DNA of 52,274 nt from CAYVBE01 sp964448935 (GTDB taxonomy: Bacteria; Planctomycetota; Brocadiia; SM23-32). Position 1 is the first letter of the stretch. Every line of letters begins with the position of its first letter. Positions 7,877 to 15,787 of the stretch are shown one piece after another. The position numbers and the translations under genes are program-made. Below the pieces are notes generated by a model. That model was given only the letters and a program-made list of their open reading frames with translations. It did no database searches and was not told the DNA's origin. The stretch spans positions 1 to 52,274 of the forward strand of contig CAYVBE010000006.1 of assembly GCA_964448935.1 (NCBI GenBank), written 5' to 3'.

Positions 7877-9088
7877 ATGGATGAGTCCGCATGGCACAAC
7901 GATGACTACTGGGTGAGTTCGTTCAACTACGCCCCCGAGGTGCGGGAGAAACTGGATCTTCCGGGCAAACTCACCTTTCACGATGTTACCCTGAGAGATG
8001 GCGAGCAGACGCCCGGTCTGGTTTTTCGCACCGAGGAAAAGGTGCGGATCGCCAGGATGCTCGACGAGGTCGGTGTTGATCGCATCGAAGTTGCGATGCC
8101 CGCCGTCTCGGAGGAGGACGCCCGGGCCGTGAAGGCCGTTGTCGAGATGGGACCCGATGCCGACGTCTACGTCTTCTCCCGTGCCCGACAGGACGACATT
8201 GATCTGGCCCTTGAGTGCGGCGTTGACGGTATCATCCTGGAGTTCCCATGCGGCGTACCCCGCATGAAACACCAGTTCGCGAAATGGAGCGAGAACGATA
8301 TCATCGAACTGACCACCGACTCGGCGAAGTACGCCAGGGACCACGGCCTGAAGGTAGTCATGTTCCCTCTGGACAGCACGCGGGCGCGGCCCGATTTTCT
8401 GTTCCGTTTGATGGAGGAAGTGGGTGTGCTGCCGGAGATTGATAGCATCGGGCTGGTGGACACCACGGGCAGCCTGTCCCCGCATGCCGCCGGCTTCCTG
8501 ATCCGCCGGATGAAAGAGATCACGGGCAAGCCTCTGGAGATACACACCCACAATGACTTCGGCATGGGCGTGGCAGTTCCCATGGCCGCCGTCGCCGCCG
8601 GCGCTGAGGTAGTCCATGCCAGCGCCTGTGGTCTGGGCGAACGCTCCGGCAATACGCCGCTTGAGGAAGTCGCCGTCACCGCCAAAGCCCTCTACGGGAT
8701 CGAGGGCAACATCAAGTTCGATAAACTGGCGGAACTCGCCGAAGTCGTCCGGGAGATAAGTGGCTTTCCGCTGGCACCCAATAAGCCCGTGGTGGGCGAC
8801 CGCTCCTTCACCCGCGAGTCGGGAATGGGCGTCAACCTGGTCAAGGACCATCCCATGGTCCTTTTCGGGATGAACCCGAACTTCGTGGGCCGGCAGCCGG
8901 AATACGTCCTGGGCAAGAAAAGCGGCATGGCCTCGGTGAGCATGAAGCTGGAAGACCTGGGCCTGCCGCCCGTGTCAGAGGACCAACAGGCGGCCATCCT
9001 GAAAGCCGTGAAAGAACTGGGCATCAGTAAGAAAGCTCTCGTCACCGACGAGGAATTCAAAGCTATTGTCGCCCGGGTTACCGCGTAG
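7877..9088 (+). CDS. DRE-TIM metallolyase (homocitrate/isopropylmalate synthase-like)
   Basis: The 403-residue enzyme has the HMG-CoA-lyase-like TIM barrel signature. It shows TLRDGEQTPG with Arg40/Asp41, the metal site HTHND (His223, His225) and GERSGNT around Glu255. Family members condense acetyl-CoA (or propionyl-CoA) with a 2-oxo acid, or run the reverse cleavage. The length, without a long regulatory C-terminal domain, is nearer to NifV/homocitrate synthases than to LeuA. The ATG at 7877 is preferred over one 21 bases upstream because AGGAGGG precedes it at normal spacing. There are no leucine or lysine biosynthesis genes nearby; lying between Mo-hydroxylase subunits, it is more likely a catabolic enzyme. 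Confidence 0.85.
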   Translation: MDESAWHNDDYWVSSFNYAPEVREKLDLPGKLTFHDVTLRDGEQTPGLVFRTEEKVRIARMLDEVGVDRIEVAMPAVSEEDARAVKAVVEMGPDADVYVFSRARQDDIDLALECGVDGIILEFPCGVPRMKHQFAKWSENDIIELTTDSAKYARDHGLKVVMFPLDSTRARPDFLFRLMEEVGVLPEIDSIGLVDTTGSLSPHAAGFLIRRMKEITGKPLEIHTHNDFGMGVAVPMAAVAAGAEVVHASACGLGERSGNTPLEEVAVTAKALYGIEGNIKFDKLAELAEVVREISGFPLAPNKPVVGDRSFTRESGMGVNLVKDHPMVLFGMNPNFVGRQPEYVLGKKSGMASVSMKLEDLGLPPVSEDQQAAILKAVKELGISKKALVTDEEFKAIVARVTA

Positions 9089-9101
9089 CGGGGAGACCAT
9101 C

Positions 9102-11378
9102 GTGCCGGAATACGTGGGGCAATCCGTCAAGAAAAGCGGCGGCAGGAAGCGTGTCACGGGCAAATTGCAGTACGCTGATGACCTGCAACTGCGCGGGCTG
9201 CTCCATGCCGAGCTCGTCACGCTGGACTGCGCTCACGCCTGCATCCTGAACGTCGAGAAGACCGACGCGGAAGCATTGGAAGGCGTCCACTACGTCATGA
9301 CGGCGGACGATCTGCCCCATCCGATACCACGCTACGGCCCCGTGGAAGACGACCGCCCCATACTGGCTGACGGGGAGACGAAGTACTATGGCGAACCGGT
9401 GGCGGTTGTGGCGGCCGAGACCAAGGAGACCGCACGGGCGGCCGCCAGGCTTGTGCATGTGGAGCACGAGGAACGGCCCGGTGTCTTTACCGTGGGAGAC
9501 GCCCTGGCCCCCGACGCCCCCCTCGTGCAGGACCCTGCGCTCCGCCCTGACAGCCCGCACCGTGCCACCAATGTCTACGACGAGTGGCACTACGAATGGG
9601 GGGAGATTGACGAGCAGGACGCCGAGGTGATCATCGAGAAGACTTATCGCTTTCCCATGCAGGTGCATTTTGCCCTCGAACCGCACGTGTTCATGGCGGC
9701 ACCGGATGAACCGGACGGCGTCGTCGTCTGGAGCACGGTGCAGCATCCGTTTCCGCTGCGCCGGGCCGTGGCTGAAGCCGTCGGGCTGCCCGCTGCCAAA
9801 GTGCGCGCTATAGCCACCGAGATGGGCGGCGCCTTCGGGGGAAAGGGTTATCCCAAGTTCGAACCCCTGATGGCGTTTCTGGCTCTCCGGACGGATCGGC
9901 CCGTGCGGCTGACGCTCACGCTGGCCGAGTCCTTTCTGGCCGGTCGCCGGGCCGGCGCCGTGGTCACAATGCGCACCGGCTTCACCGCAGACGGCCGCTT
10001 CGTGTTCAATCGCACGCGCGCGGATTTCCTGATCGGGGCCTACGCCGACATAACGGCCCGAATCGTCAGCAAAGCCTGCTATGTTGGCTCCGGGGCCTAC
10101 CACATACCGAATCTTGACGTGACCGGGCGCGCCGTCTTCTCCCATACCGCCCCCGCCACCGCGTACCGCGGCTTTGGCGCTCCGCAATACCTCTGGGCAC
10201 TGGAATCTCAGATGGATGCCGGGGCACGGCAATTGGGCGTGGACCGCCTGGAGATACGGCTGCGCAACCTGCCTCAGAAAGGCGAAGAGCTCGTGCCCGG
10301 GGACACACCGGTGGACGGCGACTGGGCCCAGGGGCTCAGCATGGCCGCAGAGGCGCTCGGGTGGGACCAACCTCTTCCGGAGCACCACGGCCGGGGACTC
10401 GCTATCGGCATTAAGAGCCCTCGTCCCGGCGCCGCTTCCCAGGCAGTGGTGCGGCTTCACCACGACGGCAGCGCCACCGTGATGGTCGGCACGACGGAGA
10501 TGGGGCAGGGCTCCAAAACCGCCCTGGGCCAGATCGCCGCCCAGGGGCTGGGCATCCCCTTCGACGGGATAAAGGTCGTCAGTGGAGACACCGGGCGCGT
10601 GCCTTTCGACGCCATCACCGCCTCCAGCCGCTCAACCGTCTGCATGGGCAATGCGGTGCTGGCCGCCTGTGACGACGTGAAGCGCAAGACGGCCGCGCTG
10701 GCCGCCGACGTGCACGAAGTCCCACCTGACCGGATACAGGTCTCAGACGGCCGGGTCCGACTGTCTGATGGTTCCCGTAGCTACGCGGACGTCATCTGTG
10801 CCTCCTATGGTCCCGGCGAGGGGGAAGTCGTAGGCCTGGGGGAATTCCGTCTGCCCCGCGATCCCGAGCATCCGCTGGGGGGCAAAGCCCCCTTCTGGGA
10901 GATCATATTTTTCGCGGCGGAGGTGGAGGTGGACGAGGAAACCGGTCAATACCGGGTCACCAAACTGATAGCCGTCTCCGACATCGGCAAGGCCATCAAC
11001 CCCGCAGCCGTCAGGGGCCAGGACGAAGGCGGCTCGTTGATGAGCATCGGACAGGTCATGATGGAGCAGTTGATCTTGGACGAAAGCGGCCGCCCGGTCA
11101 ACCTGGGCGCCCTGGACTACCGCATACCGACCATCCAGGACATACCGGGGGAGACGGAAGCGCTGCTTGTGGAGAATGCCGACGGGCCCGGGCCTTTCGG
11201 CGCCAAAGGCGTCGGCGAAAGCGGAGCCATAGCCGTAGCTCCGGCCGTTGCCTCCGCCGTAGCGCAAGCCACGGGCGTTTCGTTCACCGACCTGCCGGTG
11301 ACTGCAGAACGTGTCTGGCAGCGCATCCAGGAGCGAAACCAGACGGAAAACGAGCCCCGCGATAGTGTGCCGGATTGA
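9102..11378 (+). CDS. molybdopterin-binding large subunit of a xanthine-dehydrogenase-like hydroxylase
   Basis: The 758-residue subunit holds the Mo active site. The motif GGAFGGK (242-248), the substrate-pocket stretch AYRGFGAPQ with Arg356, and the C-terminal KGVGESG with the likely catalytic base Glu706 are all present. The CO-dehydrogenase loop AYRCSFR is absent, so this is not form I CO dehydrogenase. An N-heterocycle, purine or aldehyde substrate is more likely. GTG at 9102 with GGGGAG upstream is taken as the start, 13 bases after the synthase gene. A TTG 36 bases earlier would overlap that gene. The subunit order FAD, 2Fe-2S, two extra enzymes, then Mo is unusual. Confidence 0.92.
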   Translation: MPEYVGQSVKKSGGRKRVTGKLQYADDLQLRGLLHAELVTLDCAHACILNVEKTDAEALEGVHYVMTADDLPHPIPRYGPVEDDRPILADGETKYYGEPVAVVAAETKETARAAARLVHVEHEERPGVFTVGDALAPDAPLVQDPALRPDSPHRATNVYDEWHYEWGEIDEQDAEVIIEKTYRFPMQVHFALEPHVFMAAPDEPDGVVVWSTVQHPFPLRRAVAEAVGLPAAKVRAIATEMGGAFGGKGYPKFEPLMAFLALRTDRPVRLTLTLAESFLAGRRAGAVVTMRTGFTADGRFVFNRTRADFLIGAYADITARIVSKACYVGSGAYHIPNLDVTGRAVFSHTAPATAYRGFGAPQYLWALESQMDAGARQLGVDRLEIRLRNLPQKGEELVPGDTPVDGDWAQGLSMAAEALGWDQPLPEHHGRGLAIGIKSPRPGAASQAVVRLHHDGSATVMVGTTEMGQGSKTALGQIAAQGLGIPFDGIKVVSGDTGRVPFDAITASSRSTVCMGNAVLAACDDVKRKTAALAADVHEVPPDRIQVSDGRVRLSDGSRSYADVICASYGPGEGEVVGLGEFRLPRDPEHPLGGKAPFWEIIFFAAEVEVDEETGQYRVTKLIAVSDIGKAINPAAVRGQDEGGSLMSIGQVMMEQLILDESGRPVNLGALDYRIPTIQDIPGETEALLVENADGPGPFGAKGVGESGAIAVAPAVASAVAQATGVSFTDLPVTAERVWQRIQERNQTENEPRDSVPD

Positions 11379-11418
11379 CGTTGTGGAGGCCGATAATTTG
11401 CGATCCGAGGGTAACCGC

Positions 11419-14400
11419 ATGAGACATTTGTGGTATGGAGCGATGAAGGTGTGGAATGCTCCGTTTCTGGCGTTCGTTGCCGTTGTGGCGCTTGCCGGCG
11501 CGGCTTCGGCCGGGGAGTCGGACTACCGTCCGCTCGATCTGCGTCCTGTGGTGAACATGGGGTGGAGAGACGAGGCGGGCGGGGACGGCAAGGGGGGGTG
11601 GACGGACCAGGGGCGTAACGATATGCGATACGTGAACCTGGATCAGGAGGAGTTTGCCGGGATCCCCTTCGACCTGATAGAGCCGGAGAAGAACGATGGG
11701 AAGGCTATCCTGGTTCTGAAGTCGGAGAACTCACCTTTCGGCGCGGCGACCGCCTCAGTGCCGGTTGGCGAGAGCGCCGGCAGCATCTACTTCCTGCACT
11801 GCGCTGCGTGGAGCAGCGGGCATATGGCCACCTACGTGGTGCACTACGCCGACGGGACGGAGGCGGCGATACCCGTCCGCGACGGCAAGGAGCTGGAGAA
11901 CTGGTGGAGCCCGGAGCACAGCGACCGCTATCGGGTGGGCTTTTACGCGCGGAACGAGCGGACCGGCAGCGTCGGCATGCTCGTCTATGTCTGGGACAAC
12001 CCGCATCCGGACAAGACCATCGAATCCCTGGAATTCCGCAGCGAGAACACGGCCGGGGTCGTGATTCTGGCCGGCGTCACGCTCTCGTCGAAGGGGGCGG
12101 CGTTGCCGCCCAAATGGGAGTGCGCCCGGCCGCGCTCGCCGGAGACCATCAGCCGGCAGTACGGCGTGCTGCTGAAGTCGCAGGGGCCCGCGAAGGCCGC
12201 CCAGGAGCTTCTGGAGGGCTACGTGACCGAACGCGCGGACCTGGAGCTGAGCGGGCTGACGAAGAATGTCTCCGATTCCCCCGAGACCGCTATTGCGGTG
12301 CTGGACGAGCTGGCGAAGGAGAAGTCTGCGCTGCGCGACGGCCTGCGCGCGGAGTTACTGTGGCACTACGCCCGCCGCATGAAACTTGAGGGCGAACTGG
12401 CACGCCGCGCCGGCGCACTGCTGGCCCACGAGGACCCCTTCGTGCGCGGGCTGGCCGAGTGGGCCATCTCGGTGCGCATAAACCGGGACAATCTGGGTCG
12501 CACCTACGAGTGGCCGAAACAGGACGGACCGGACTGGTATGAGAAGTGGCGCTCCCTGTCCGAGGAAGCCCTGCTCGCGGTGGACTACATCCGCCAGGGT
12601 GTGGACCGGGACGTGCATCGCTCGACGAAGGCGTTGGTGAAATCTGCCCGGGCGACGGTGGAGCGGGCGAACGGGCTGGCCGCCTACGCCCGTGAGAGCG
12701 GCACCGACCGGCGCATCGCGCACCTGGAGTCCCGCATCGAGGGCATGGAGGCGGCGCTGGATGAATTGACCCGATACGCCGAGTCCGATCCGGATGACCT
12801 GACCGGCCAGCGCAGCCGATGGCTGAAGCTCCGCCTGGCCGCCCGCGAGGTTGTCCTCAGCAGCCCCGACCTGGATTTCGATGAGGTCCTGTTCGCCACC
12901 CGCTCGGATGTCGGCAACAACGGCAATATCACGCGCGGGTTCTACATGCAGTTCTGGCAGCCGCGCAGCGAGCTGTATCGGAAATCCGGCTTCCACCCGG
13001 CCGACCGCACCCAGGCGCTGCTGAGAGGGCGCCTGGGCCCGGGCCACATGCGGGGGATGGACCTGTGGTGGGACGCCGGGCGGCTCGTCTTCTCCTGGTG
13101 CAAGCAGCCGGACTATTACAAAGGGGACCAGCCGGGCAAGTCCCGGCCCGCCCACCTCCACGAGGTGAACGTGGACGGCAGCGGCCTGCGGCAGATCACC
13201 GACCATCCCTGCAACTCCGACACCGAGCCCACCTACTTGCCGGACGGTGCGGTGGCCTTCGTCTCCGATCGGTCCAACTACGGCAGCCAGTGCGCGGGCA
13301 GCTTCTGGCAGGACCGCAAGATCATGAACCTCTACCGCGCCTCCGCCGAAGGACGCGACATCCGGCCGCTGACCAACAATAAGGACTTCGACCGCTACCC
13401 CCACTCGATGGACAACGGTCAGATCCTGTTCCTCCACTGGGAATATCAGGAGCGCCACCTCTGGCAGCCGCACACGCTCTGGACCTGCCGACCGGACGGC
13501 ACCCAGCAGGACGCCGTCTACAAGCAGCACATCCGGAACGGCCCCATGTCCCTGCGCGACACGCGGCAGGTATGGGGCAGCGACATGCTGGTTGGCGTGG
13601 CCTGCGGGCACCACAACTGGGCCATGGGCGCCCTGATGATGGTCAACCACCAGAAGGGCATCAACGATTCCTCGGGCATGTTCCTGCTGACCCCCGACAT
13701 CTCCGGCACGGAGGGCGGTCTGGGCGGCCGCCCGCCCGTTCCCGAGGGCGGCGTGCCCGACGGCGGCGGCTACTACGTGCAGCCCTGGCCCTTGTCCGAG
13801 AAGAGCGTCCTGGCGGGCTACTCCTACGACTACCCGCGCGGCGGGGGCGGGGAGAACTACGCCATCTACTACGTGGACGTCTGGGGCAACAAGGAGATGA
13901 TCCACCGCGAACGCTACATCTCCTGCGTCTATCCCGTGGCGTTGCAAGAGCGCAAAGCCCCGCCGGTGCTGCCGGACGCCGTAGACCCCAGCAAGAATTA
14001 CGCGACCACCTACGTCACGGACGTCTATCGCGACCTGCCGGGCGTCGAGCGGGGCGAGGCGAAATATATCCGCATCTCCCAGCACATGCCCTGGCCGGCG
14101 GTGCAATTGAGCGACGAATACGGCGACTTCAATGACCTCCACTGGTCGGCCAGCGGCACGTGGGCGCGCAACCTGGGCATCTGGTCGTGGTCGCCCGCGC
14201 GTGTTATCGGGACGGTGCCGGTCGAGGAAGACGGGTCCGCACACTTCAAGGTGCCCGTGGAGCAGCCGGTGTACTTCCAGCTTCTGGACGAGAACTACAT
14301 GGAGCTGCGGCGGATGCGCAGTTTCGTTACTTACCAGCCGGGCGAGAACCGCGGATGCTGGGGCTGCCACGAGAGCCGCAACATCCCGCCGCCGCGCGTT

Positions 14401-15069
14401 GAAGATACTATGCCTCGGGCCGTCAGGCGCCCGGCGGACATGCCCGAACCGCCCGTCTGGGGGCACTACCAGGTCCTCGACTACGAGGGAGACGTGCAGC
14501 CCATCTTGAACCGCCACTGCGTGCGCTGCCACGGTGTGGACGAACCGGCGGGGGGGCTGGAGTTCACCGATCGCCGCGTCGGCAACCACTTCCAGTCCTA
14601 CCGCACCATGTTCGGCGTCACGGGAGAGAAATCCGAGCGCGGCCGCTACGTGAACGACTGGACCAAAGGAGGCGGCGGCATATCGGCTGAGTGCAATACC
14701 GCCCTGCGCAACATGGAGAAGAACGCGCACCCCGGCCAGCTCGTCTCCATCGCCAATCGCATGGGCGGCTCGCACGAGGTCACGCAGCCGAAGCAGTTCG
14801 GCTCCCACAAGAGCAAACTGATCACCCACCTGCTCAACGACGCGGGGCACCGGAGGAACGTCAATTTCAGCGAGACCGAATGGCGCAAGCTCGTCTGCTG
14901 GGTGGACCTCAACGCGCCGTATTTCAGCTCCTACATGGACCACCACGCCGACCCGCCGCGGTGGGTGGACGTGATATTCAGCAACCCGTGGGAAGACTGG
15001 CCCGGCGGCGAATGGAACGTGCCGGCCCTGAGCACCGCAAAAATAGCCGCCGAAGCCGAGGCAGACTGA
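11419..15069 (+). CDS. secreted HzsA-related multidomain protein with TolB-like propeller and two c-type haem motifs
   Basis: The protein is 1216 residues long. It begins with a Sec signal peptide (hydrophobic stretch then ASAGES, cleavage near residue 34) and continues with a long N-terminal part rich in helices. The middle region has TolB/PD40-like blades (VDGSGLRQITDH, then EPTYLPDGAVAFVSDRS, around residues 585-620). The C-terminal part has two haem-attachment motifs, CWGCH (Cys980-His984) and CVRCH (Cys1034-His1038). This order recalls hydrazine synthase alpha subunit and its many HzsA-related homologues in non-anammox PVC bacteria, where function is unknown. The start has GAGGG seven bases upstream, 40 bases after the Mo subunit gene. 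No HzsB/HzsC partner is present, so hydrazine synthesis is not suggested. Confidence 0.85.
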   Translation: MRHLWYGAMKVWNAPFLAFVAVVALAGAASAGESDYRPLDLRPVVNMGWRDEAGGDGKGGWTDQGRNDMRYVNLDQEEFAGIPFDLIEPEKNDGKAILVLKSENSPFGAATASVPVGESAGSIYFLHCAAWSSGHMATYVVHYADGTEAAIPVRDGKELENWWSPEHSDRYRVGFYARNERTGSVGMLVYVWDNPHPDKTIESLEFRSENTAGVVILAGVTLSSKGAALPPKWECARPRSPETISRQYGVLLKSQGPAKAAQELLEGYVTERADLELSGLTKNVSDSPETAIAVLDELAKEKSALRDGLRAELLWHYARRMKLEGELARRAGALLAHEDPFVRGLAEWAISVRINRDNLGRTYEWPKQDGPDWYEKWRSLSEEALLAVDYIRQGVDRDVHRSTKALVKSARATVERANGLAAYARESGTDRRIAHLESRIEGMEAALDELTRYAESDPDDLTGQRSRWLKLRLAAREVVLSSPDLDFDEVLFATRSDVGNNGNITRGFYMQFWQPRSELYRKSGFHPADRTQALLRGRLGPGHMRGMDLWWDAGRLVFSWCKQPDYYKGDQPGKSRPAHLHEVNVDGSGLRQITDHPCNSDTEPTYLPDGAVAFVSDRSNYGSQCAGSFWQDRKIMNLYRASAEGRDIRPLTNNKDFDRYPHSMDNGQILFLHWEYQERHLWQPHTLWTCRPDGTQQDAVYKQHIRNGPMSLRDTRQVWGSDMLVGVACGHHNWAMGALMMVNHQKGINDSSGMFLLTPDISGTEGGLGGRPPVPEGGVPDGGGYYVQPWPLSEKSVLAGYSYDYPRGGGGENYAIYYVDVWGNKEMIHRERYISCVYPVALQERKAPPVLPDAVDPSKNYATTYVTDVYRDLPGVERGEAKYIRISQHMPWPAVQLSDEYGDFNDLHWSASGTWARNLGIWSWSPARVIGTVPVEEDGSAHFKVPVEQPVYFQLLDENYMELRRMRSFVTYQPGENRGCWGCHESRNIPPPRVEDTMPRAVRRPADMPEPPVWGHYQVLDYEGDVQPILNRHCVRCHGVDEPAGGLEFTDRRVGNHFQSYRTMFGVTGEKSERGRYVNDWTKGGGGISAECNTALRNMEKNAHPGQLVSIANRMGGSHEVTQPKQFGSHKSKLITHLLNDAGHRRNVNFSETEWRKLVCWVDLNAPYFSSYMDHHADPPRWVDVIFSNPWEDWPGGEWNVPALSTAKIAAEAEAD

Positions 15070-15085
15070 GGGAGTCGGCCGCTAC
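14640..15085 (+). repeat. pair of 10-bp direct repeats flanking the 3' end of the HzsA-related gene
   Basis: CGGCCGCTAC occurs at 14640-14649 inside the gene and again at 15076-15085 just after its stop. The relic at 42756-42925 has a single copy (42916-42925) with exactly the intervening material missing. This marks the deletion endpoints in the other locus. Confidence 0.75.
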
Positions 15086-15322
15086 TGCTGCGGGTGGTGC
15101 TCTCCGACCTTTGCGGTGCGCTTGAGGGGGGAGAGGGCGGTGGCCCGGAGGTCGGTGAAGGATGCCCGGCCGCGCTCTGCGTAGAGGAGGATGTCTCCGC
15201 TGAGCGGGGCTCCGGGAATGGGGGTTGTGAATAGCCAGCGGTCGTCGAGGTAGAGCTCGAAGTGTTCGTCGCGCGGCTCGCTATCGGGGACCAACCCGCC
15301 CCGGCAGTCGCCCCAGCCGGCG
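15082..15322 (-). pseudogene. 3' remnant of a GH32-like gene
   Basis: The minus strand encodes a C-terminal fragment closely matching the last part of the intact gene at 42922-44442. Shared stretches include PDSEPRDE, TTPIPGAPLSGDILLYAE and the final EHHPQQ stop. Compared with the intact copy, 78 bases (26 codons, starting just after PRDE) are missing in frame. The upstream coding region is replaced by a truncated IS3-type orfA at about 15322, within a short ccggcgg stretch. The fragment has no start of its own and cannot make the beta-propeller catalytic domain. It faces the intact HzsA-related gene, in the same orientation as in the other locus. Confidence 0.88.
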
Positions 15323-15523
15323 GTTCTCCTCCTCAAGCTTTCTGAGCTTCTTGAGTTCTTCACTTTTCACGCCGCCGTACTGCGCTCGCCACCGGTAGTA
15401 GGTCGCTTCACTGATCTGGCGCTTGCGGGCAATCTCGGGCACACTCGATCCGGCTCCCGGGTCGGCCTCCGCGTCCCTCAGTTCACGGATTACCTGCTGC
15501 GGCGTGTGCTTCTTTCGTTTCAT
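15322..15523 (-). pseudogene. truncated IS3-family transposase orfA
   Basis: The reading frame starts at 15523 behind a strong AGGAGG and encodes an IS3-type OrfA N-terminus. There is a helix-turn-helix region (IARKRQISEATYYRWRAQYGG, about residues 32-52) and the start of a leucine-zipper segment (KKLRKLEEENRRL). After ENRRL the homology stops and the frame runs into the GH32-like remnant, so the C-terminal end of OrfA and all of OrfB are missing. It cannot move on its own. Confidence 0.85.
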
Positions 15524-15570
15524 GAGAGCCTCCTCCTTTGGCCAAAGTATACCACGGAGACTCTCTCACA
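15322..15570 (-). mobile_element. IS3-family insertion sequence remnant (left end plus partial orfA)
   Basis: The remnant includes the truncated orfA and its upstream region. On the minus strand a possible IS terminus begins at 15570 with TGTGAGAGAG. It is followed by a -10-like TATACT and the orfA ribosome-binding site. The other terminus and orfB are not present. The exact left boundary is a guess from the TG start and the end of the short spacer. Confidence 0.55.
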
Positions 15571-15696
15571 GCATCGGGATCGCATTTTTGGGGAGCATTC
15601 CACTGCAATCCCGGACAGATTTCTGCACCATGCCCGGATCATTGCCATCACCAGCCGCAGCTACCGGCTGAAAGACCAGGCGCTGGCACAAAGGCC

Positions 15697-15725
15697 TTGC
15701 GAAACGACGGGAAAGAGTGTCTAAT
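15697..15725 (+). promoter_or_regulatory. candidate sigma-70 promoter for the first adenylation-enzyme/binding-protein pair
   Basis: TTGCGA at 15697-15702 and TCTAAT at 15720-15725 are spaced by 17 bases, with four and five matches to consensus. Transcription would start near 15732, leaving a leader of about 55 bases before the ATG at 15788. Confidence 0.5.
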
Positions 15726-15787
15726 GAAGTCCGAAATCACCCATGCTACTGGCCGGTTTTAACCCGCGCGGTGACAACGAGGTAGGA

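Noticed and set aside
9102..11378. Aerobic CO dehydrogenase large subunit
   Set aside because: The characteristic AYRCSFR loop is missing; the corresponding sequence is AYRGFGAPQ.
12355..14946. Leftward 863-codon open frame
   Set aside because: It lies inside the HzsA-related gene, whose signal peptide and haem motifs are clear. The antisense product shows no recognisable domain.
11419..15069. True hydrazine synthase (anammox)
   Set aside because: No beta or gamma subunit genes and no other anammox genes. HzsA-related proteins are widespread without anammox.
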